From NCBI GenBank assembly GCA_002393735.1, contig DGTK01000015.1, positions 1 to 64,000 on the forward strand: a DNA stretch of 64,000 nucleotides, read 5' to 3'. This DNA is from Lachnospiraceae bacterium UBA4338 (GTDB lineage Bacteria; Bacillota; Clostridia; Lachnospirales; Lachnospiraceae). The notes under the pieces are model-generated. The model saw only the letters and a list, made by a program, of their open reading frames with translations. It did no database searches and was not told the origin of the DNA. Within the stretch, counting starts at the first letter, position 1. Each line of letters opens with the position of its first letter. This document shows positions 59,472 through 64,000 of this stretch, one piece after another. Both the position numbers and the translations under genes were made by a program.

Positions 59472-60461
59472 ATGGAATTAGTTACTATAATCGTGCCTGT
59501 TTACAATACCTCTAAGTATCTTAATAAGTGCCTGGATACGCTACTTGCGCAGACTTATGAGAATATAGAGATTATTCTGGTGGACGACGGCTCTACGGAT
59601 AATTCCCTTGAGATTTGTAAGAGTTACGCGGAAAAAGATAAAAGAATAGTAGTTATATCCAAGGCTAATGGCGGCTCGTCTTCTGCAAGAAATGTGGGGC
59701 TTGATGCTGCGAAGGGCAGTTACGTAGGTTTTGTGGACAGCGATGACTACGTGGACGGGGATTTTGTCAGCCTTATGATGGAGGCTATAGAGAAATATGA
59801 TGTGCCAATGGCGCAGATTTCGAGAGATGAAATTAACGAAGATGGCACAAAAAGAGATGATATCTGCACCCCGCCGAAGGAAGATTATATGATATCGTCG
59901 AAAGAGCAGCTTCGGGAACTTCTTCTTCACAGAGGTGACTGCAGCTACTGTACAAGAATTACCAGAAAAGATTTATTTGATGGTTTGCGCTTCCCGGAGG
60001 GGAAACTAAATGAAGATTTTTATCTTATGATAAATATGCTTCCGAGGATAGAAAAGTTTATAATTTTACCATCTCAGGGTTATCATGTGTTCTACAGACT
60101 GGGAAGTAACAGCCGCTCGGAGGATGCCAGAAATAATTTTTCTAGGGTATTTACGGACTGTGTGGACAATGCAGATTATGTGATGAAGGTGGTTGAAAAA
60201 TCCTATCCGGATCTTAAAAAGGAAGCTCTCAGATTCAATTTATTCCAGAGGCTGGAGTATCTTCTGCACATCCCAATCAGGCAAATGACCAAGTCGGACA
60301 ATTACTATTTGAGTGTGGTTAAATATGTAAGAAAACATTATTTTTCACAAATGTTAAATCCATATTTAACTTTTAAGAATAAGATATATTTATGCCTCCT
60401 TGGAGCGGCTCCGAGGACGGTGAGAGTGGTCCATGCCAGGTTGAAGGGGTGGGATTACTAG
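59472..60461 (+). CDS. GT2-family glycosyltransferase
   Basis: 329-residue GT-A fold enzyme. IIVPVYNTSKYLNKCLDTLLAQTYENIEIILVDDGSTDNS (as VPVYNTSKYL and VDDGSTDNS) near 5-45, then GVNG-like ANGGSSSARNVGLDAAKGSYVGFVDSDDYV with the metal-binding DSDD near 95. It likely adds a sugar to a surface polymer, perhaps the nonulosonic acid neighbour's glycan. GGGAGTAAG lies before ATG, 22 bp after the neuB-like gene; likely co-transcribed. Confidence 0.92.
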   Translation: MELVTIIVPVYNTSKYLNKCLDTLLAQTYENIEIILVDDGSTDNSLEICKSYAEKDKRIVVISKANGGSSSARNVGLDAAKGSYVGFVDSDDYVDGDFVSLMMEAIEKYDVPMAQISRDEINEDGTKRDDICTPPKEDYMISSKEQLRELLLHRGDCSYCTRITRKDLFDGLRFPEGKLNEDFYLMINMLPRIEKFIILPSQGYHVFYRLGSNSRSEDARNNFSRVFTDCVDNADYVMKVVEKSYPDLKKEALRFNLFQRLEYLLHIPIRQMTKSDNYYLSVVKYVRKHYFSQMLNPYLTFKNKIYLCLLGAAPRTVRVVHARLKGWDY

Positions 60462-60485
60462 GGGAGTGAAAGGTGGAAAGCGCTG

Positions 60486-60556
60486 TGGCAAAAGATGCAT
60501 TTTACCCCGTCCCTAATGGCATTGCCTGGTGCACTTTACCCCGTCCCTAGTGGCAA
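60486..60556. repeat. GGGACGG palindromic repeat, copy 4 (doubled)
   Basis: Read on the minus strand: TGCCACTAGGGACGGGGTAAA, spacer, then TGCCATTAGGGACGGGGTAAA, ending in TTTTGCCA (given in short pieces). Two head-to-tail units of the same type that begins the 45773 cluster, in opposite orientation. Confidence 0.78.
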
Positions 60557-60570
60557 AATGTATATTGATA

Positions 60571-60579
60571 TGATATAAT
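60571..60579 (+). promoter_or_regulatory. Extended -10 promoter for ireB
   Basis: TGaTATAAT at 60571-60579, an extended -10 element; the -35 region is poor. Confidence 0.4.
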
Positions 60580-60611
60580 AATAAGGTTAAATATTTACAA
60601 GGAGATTAGTT

Positions 60612-60869
60612 ATGGACTTATCACAAACACAATTTTTTTCAGTTCCAAATGAAGTGGACGTAAGTGTAGAAAAAATTCTGGAGATGGTTTATCAGGCTCT
60701 TACAGAAAAGGGATACAATCCTGTTAACCAGATTGTTGGTTATATTATGTCCGGTGACCCGACATATATCACAAGTCATAAGAGTGCCAGAAGCCTTATC
60801 ATGAAAGTTGAAAGAGATGAGCTTGTTGAAGCAATGCTTAGAAGCTACATCAGAGAGAAAGGCTGGTAG
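60612..60869 (+). CDS. ireB: IreB-family protein (UPF0297/DUF965)
   Basis: 85 residues. The sequence NEVDVSVEKILEMVYQALTEKGYNPVNQIVGYIMSGDPTYITSHK is the hallmark of IreB, a small phosphoprotein that in Enterococcus is phosphorylated by the PASTA kinase IreK and affects cephalosporin tolerance. Part of the conserved IreB-RuvX-DUF1292 block. GGAG precedes the ATG. Its stop is 1 bp before the ruvX ATG. Confidence 0.95.
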   Translation: MDLSQTQFFSVPNEVDVSVEKILEMVYQALTEKGYNPVNQIVGYIMSGDPTYITSHKSARSLIMKVERDELVEAMLRSYIREKGW

Positions 60870-60870
60870 G

Positions 60871-61293
60871 ATGAGGATATTAGGCTTGGACTTCGGCTCT
60901 AAAACCGTGGGAGTGGCAGTAAGTGATGAGAATGAATTCTTAGCTTCCGGGGTTGAGACCATCAGAAGGGAAAGAGAAGACAAACTGCGCAAGACCTATG
61001 CCAGGATAGAAGCCTTAATCGAGGAACTTGGCGTAGAGAAAATTGTTTTGGGTCTCCCCCTTACACTTGATGGCGAAGAGGGAGTCAGGGTTCAAAAGAC
61101 CAGGGACTTTGGAGAGAATCTTCAAAGAAGAACAGGCCTTGATATTGAATACCAGGATGAGAGACTCACAACAGTGGAAGCTTATAATCTCATGAGCGAG
61201 TCAGGTGTTAAAAAAGATAAACAACTTCAGATGGTGGATGAAGTTGCGGCAACGATTATACTTCAGGATTATCTGGATTCAAAGAAGGGTTAA
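60871..61293 (+). CDS. ruvX: Putative pre-16S rRNA nuclease / Holliday junction resolvase
   Basis: 140-residue RNase H-fold protein (YqgF). Catalytic Asp7 in GLDFGSKTVG, GLPLTLDGEEGVR near 62-74, and YQDERLTTVEA with the Glu near 98. It trims 16S rRNA and has been proposed to cut Holliday junctions. ATG 60871 overlaps the ireB end by one codon spacing, the true start because an upstream frame would lie inside ireB. Confidence 0.95.
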   Translation: MRILGLDFGSKTVGVAVSDENEFLASGVETIRREREDKLRKTYARIEALIEELGVEKIVLGLPLTLDGEEGVRVQKTRDFGENLQRRTGLDIEYQDERLTTVEAYNLMSESGVKKDKQLQMVDEVAATIILQDYLDSKKG

Positions 61294-61295
61294 AT

Positions 61296-61574
61296 ATGGG
61301 GATGAAAGTGGAAAAAATAATTTTAAATCCTGATAACGAGGATAGAATTGAGTTCTTTGTATTGGAGCAGACTACTGTGGCAGGTGTGGATTATCTCCTG
61401 GTTACAGATTCTGAAGAAGGGGATGGAGAAGCCCTGATTCTTAAGGACAAATCCAAAAAAGAAGACACAGAAGCGGTATATGAAATTGTCTCCGAGACAC
61501 AGGAATTAAAAGCGCTGGCGGATATTTTTGAGAATCTGCTGGATGATGTGCAATTCGTATCTGATGATGAGTAA
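61296..61574 (+). CDS. DUF1292 protein (YrzB-like)
   Basis: 92-residue acidic protein. VDYLLVTDSEEGDGEALILKDKS matches DUF1292. It follows ruvX by 2 bp in the same order as in many Firmicutes. Function unknown, probably linked to IreB and RuvX by constant neighbourhood. Confidence 0.9.
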   Translation: MGMKVEKIILNPDNEDRIEFFVLEQTTVAGVDYLLVTDSEEGDGEALILKDKSKKEDTEAVYEIVSETQELKALADIFENLLDDVQFVSDDE

Positions 61575-61600
61575 TCACGGATTGAAGGGAGATATTACAA

Positions 61601-63256
61601 TTGGATAAGGTTAAAATAATTCCTTTAGGCGGTTTGGAGCAGATAGGACTTAATATGACCGCCATTGAATATGATAACGATATTGTTGTTATAGACTGTG
61701 GTCTGGGCTTTCCGGACAATGATATGCTGGGTATCGATCTGGTTATTCCGGATGTGACATACCTTAAGGACAATTTAAGTAAAGTCAGAGGCTTATTCAT
61801 AACTCATGGTCATGAGGACCACATTGGAGCGATTCCATATGTTATGAAAGAACTGCCGGGTGTGCCGGTTTACGGTACGACCTTAACCTGCGGAATCATA
61901 GAACTTAAATTAAAAGAATTTGGTTTGGAATCCGTGGTGGAACTTAGACAGGTTACCTTTGGGGATACCCTGGTGGCAGGACCTCTTAAAGTTGAATACA
62001 TAAGAACCAACCACAGCATTGTTGATGCTGCGGCTCTTGCAATATATACACCTCAGGGAATCATAATTCATACAGGTGATTTCAAGGTTGATTACACACC
62101 GGTTTACGGTGATGCCATTGACCTTCAGAGATTTGCAGAACTTGGTCATCACGGAGTACTGCTTCTTATGAGCGACTCCACTAACGCAGAGAGACCGGGA
62201 TTCACTCCGTCAGAGAAGACTTTAAAACATACTTTTGAAAGTCTGTTTTTAGAGCATGAAGAAAAAAGGCTTATTATAGCGACCTTTGCATCCAATGTGG
62301 ACAGGGTTCAGCAGATTATTAATACAGCTCAGAGATTCAAACGTAAAGTGGCAGTTGAAGGCAGGAGCATGAATAATATCATCAATACTGCCATCAGACT
62401 GGGAAGAATCAATATCCCGGAAGGGCTTCTTGTGGATATCGATACCCTTAATAATCTTCCGCCAAAGGATGTCTGCATTATAACCACAGGTTCCCAGGGC
62501 GAAAGTATGGCAGCCTTAAGCCGTATGGCCATGGGCATACATAAAAAGATTGATATCGGACCTACGGATACGGTGATTTTTTCATCTCATCCGATTCCGG
62601 GTAATGAAAAAGCAGTTATCAAGATTGTTAATGAACTGCATAAGAGAAGGGCAACTGTTGTTATTGAGGATGCTCATGTTTCCGGACATGCCTGCCAGGA
62701 AGAGATTAAGTTAATATATGCGCTGACAAGCCCGAAGTTTGCCATGCCGGTGCATGGTGAATATAAGCATCGTCTTGCCAACGCGGGACTGGCCAGGGAT
62801 CTGGGTATTCCGTCAGAGAATATATTCATGCTTAACTCGGGAGATGTGCTGGAGGTAACCAAAGACAGCTGCCAGGTAAATGGCAAGGTGGAAGCGGGAT
62901 ATGCATATGTGGACGGACTTGAAATAACCAATGCGCAGAATGCTTCACTTCGTGACAGACAGAGACTTTCGGAAGAAGGTATCGTGGTTATTTCCGCAGT
63001 TGTGGATATAGAGGGCAAGGACCTTTATTCGCTGCCGCAGGTTATGGACAGAGGTATAAGCATAACTCAGGAAATCGATGCCAAGTGGGCACAGGAAGTT
63101 GGCGAGAAGTTCACACAAAGTTATTACGACTGCATGGAAAAAGGCATTAATCAGAAGACCAAACTAATTACGGAACTTCGTAACAGCGTAAGCTCATATA
63201 TCTGGTCAACCATGAAGAAGAGGCCGCTTGTGCTTATTATACTTGAGGAGTTATAG
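61601..63256 (+). CDS. rnj: Ribonuclease J
   Basis: 551-residue metallo-beta-lactamase/beta-CASP ribonuclease. The zinc motif His69-Gly-His71-Glu-Asp73-His74, then DSTNAERPGFTPSE, the beta-CASP region with FASNVDRVQQI and SSHPIPGNEKAV, and the C-terminal PVHGEYKHR carry the catalytic residues. It acts as endo- and 5'-3' exonuclease in mRNA turnover. TTG start at 61601 with GGGAG upstream. Confidence 0.95.
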   Translation: MDKVKIIPLGGLEQIGLNMTAIEYDNDIVVIDCGLGFPDNDMLGIDLVIPDVTYLKDNLSKVRGLFITHGHEDHIGAIPYVMKELPGVPVYGTTLTCGIIELKLKEFGLESVVELRQVTFGDTLVAGPLKVEYIRTNHSIVDAAALAIYTPQGIIIHTGDFKVDYTPVYGDAIDLQRFAELGHHGVLLLMSDSTNAERPGFTPSEKTLKHTFESLFLEHEEKRLIIATFASNVDRVQQIINTAQRFKRKVAVEGRSMNNIINTAIRLGRINIPEGLLVDIDTLNNLPPKDVCIITTGSQGESMAALSRMAMGIHKKIDIGPTDTVIFSSHPIPGNEKAVIKIVNELHKRRATVVIEDAHVSGHACQEEIKLIYALTSPKFAMPVHGEYKHRLANAGLARDLGIPSENIFMLNSGDVLEVTKDSCQVNGKVEAGYAYVDGLEITNAQNASLRDRQRLSEEGIVVISAVVDIEGKDLYSLPQVMDRGISITQEIDAKWAQEVGEKFTQSYYDCMEKGINQKTKLITELRNSVSSYIWSTMKKRPLVLIILEEL

Positions 63257-63266
63257 ATTTAAGGCT

Positions 63267-63590
63267 ATGTTGGAATTTGATAAAGAGACAAAAGAATTTG
63301 TGGCGCAGCTTAAGCAGAGTCATATATATCTTGAATACTTAACGGCCAAGGAAGAGGCCATTAAGGATGAGAATCTGTGGAACAGAATCATGGACTACAG
63401 AAGAAACAGATTTGATATGTCCAGCATCTTAAATGGCCGGGAGATATATGACAGAATAGAAATATTTGAAAGAGATTATGCTGATCTCTATGATAATGAA
63501 ATCGCCAGAAATTATCTGGATGCAGAACTGGCACTTTGCAGACTGCTTCAGGATATCAGTCTGAGCCTTGTGGCAGACCTGGACTTCTAG
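63267..63590 (+). CDS. YlbF/YmcA-family protein
   Basis: 107-residue helical protein, DUF964 family. FVAQLKQSHIYLEYLTAKEEAIKDE near 9-33 and the Arg/Glu-rich helix afterwards match YlbF. In Bacillus, YlbF and YmcA with YaaT form a complex that affects RNase Y-dependent mRNA processing. It directly follows RNase J, which supports a role in RNA decay. It starts 10 bp after the rnj stop, at ATG 63267 after TTTAAGG. Confidence 0.85.
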   Translation: MLEFDKETKEFVAQLKQSHIYLEYLTAKEEAIKDENLWNRIMDYRRNRFDMSSILNGREIYDRIEIFERDYADLYDNEIARNYLDAELALCRLLQDISLSLVADLDF

Positions 63591-63599
63591 GAGAGTGAG

Positions 63600-64000
63600 A
63601 TGAAAGACAGTAAAGTACTTGTCAAAATTTTATACGCAGTAATTCGAATATCAGCAGTTGTTATTGTGCTGCTTCTTCTTTATAAGCTTCTGTTCTGGTC
63701 CTATGATTTTGGATACAGAATCTTTTCGGACGAACCGATGGAAGCCGGAATTGGAAGAACCATAAGTGTGGCAATTGTGGATGGCAAAAGTGTAAAAGAA
63801 GTGGGAGAACTCTTAGAGAATAAGGGACTTATTCGTAATTCCACTCTTTTTGTATTTCAGGAGAAGTTTTCAGAATATGAAGGCATGATGAAGCCGGGCG
63901 TATATGAACTTAAGACCTCAATGACTCCTCAGGAGATTATTGAATTCATGGCTACCGAGCAGGAGACAGAGGAAGAAGAGATAGAAGAGGGTAATTCCAA
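63600..64000 (+). CDS. mltG: Endolytic transglycosylase MltG-like, truncated by the window end
   Basis: First 133 residues of a protein that continues past the window. N-terminal cytoplasmic segment, one membrane helix (about 14-34), and the start of the YceG-like domain with VAIVDGKSVKEVGELLENKGLIRNSTLFVFQEK (as GKSVKEVGELL and KGLIRNSTLF). The following MKPGVYELKTSMTPQEII matches the LysM-like subdomain. MltG cuts nascent peptidoglycan chains to end their synthesis. GGAGAGTGAG is the ribosome site. The tail in view is very acidic. Confidence 0.85.
   Translation, partial: MKDSKVLVKILYAVIRISAVVIVLLLLYKLLFWSYDFGYRIFSDEPMEAGIGRTISVAIVDGKSVKEVGELLENKGLIRNSTLFVFQEKFSEYEGMMKPGVYELKTSMTPQEIIEFMATEQETEEEEIEEGNS

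Overview
The window looks like part of a chromosome of a Lachnospiraceae bacterium (Firmicutes, order Eubacteriales; a Butyrivibrio, Pseudobutyrivibrio or Roseburia-like anaerobe). The base composition is low in G+C. The block IreB - RuvX - DUF1292 - RNase J - YlbF - MltG at the right end has the order I know from this family. There are also a surface-anchored GH9 cellulase with CBM3 modules, a rubrerythrin, an LdhA-type D-lactate dehydrogenase, and GGGACGG palindromic repeats of a kind common in clostridial genomes. The genus call is inference from gene content only.

Layout. (1) 1-2.2 kb: end of a cell-surface gene cluster (membrane acyltransferase, phosphonopyruvate decarboxylase). (2) 2.4-8.8 kb: a very AT-rich accessory block with a tRNA-like remnant, an XRE regulator, orphan hypotheticals, a DUF2971-type protein, and an ATPase paired with a PD-(D/E)XK-like protein. 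(3) 8.9-10.5 kb: rmlB and rmlC for dTDP-rhamnose. (4) 10.7-16.5 kb: a second accessory block with an ATPase/TOPRIM pair, a broken Abi-family gene next to a probable small RNA, a hipBA toxin-antitoxin operon, and a second HipA-like kinase preceded by a probable structured RNA and a strong terminator. (5) 16.6-19.8 kb: nagB, a large branched RNA-like structure, D-lactate dehydrogenase, rubrerythrin and a small membrane protein. (6) 20.1-29.4 kb: a nucleotide-sugar operon (gmd, fcl, manC, manA, yvcK-like, glf, DegT-type aminotransferase, SGNH protein) making GDP-mannose, GDP-fucose and UDP-galactofuranose for a surface glycan. (7) 29.5-43.2 kb: a zinc-ribbon membrane protein, GH9 cellulase, an unknown protein beside a TIR-domain protein, an AEC permease, a membrane-bound double-HTH regulator, a cell-wall protein and a GH3 lipoprotein. 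(8) 43.3-54.8 kb: leuS, purC, a GtrII-type membrane protein, a four-gene MacAB-like efflux operon and thiamine pyrophosphokinase. (9) 54.9-58.0 kb, minus strand: a zinc-uptake operon (zur, znuA, znuC, znuB) with a Fur-family box on its promoter. (10) 58.1-64.0 kb: a NeuB-type synthase, a GT2 glycosyltransferase and the conserved housekeeping block, cut at the right edge inside mltG.

The defence-like genes sit between surface-polysaccharide genes, which suggests an accessory hotspot inside a glycan cluster. The most interesting signals are RNA-like. At 14.82-16.46 kb, a promoter, a short structured RNA and a terminator stand directly before a HipA-like kinase gene, which is the layout of type III toxin-antitoxin loci but with a different toxin class. 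At 12.77-13.01 kb, a consensus promoter and terminator bound a roughly 90-nt RNA next to a truncated Abi-family gene. At 17.46-17.62 kb, a large cloverleaf-like structure precedes the lactate dehydrogenase gene. None of these was checked with a computation; all helices were found by eye.
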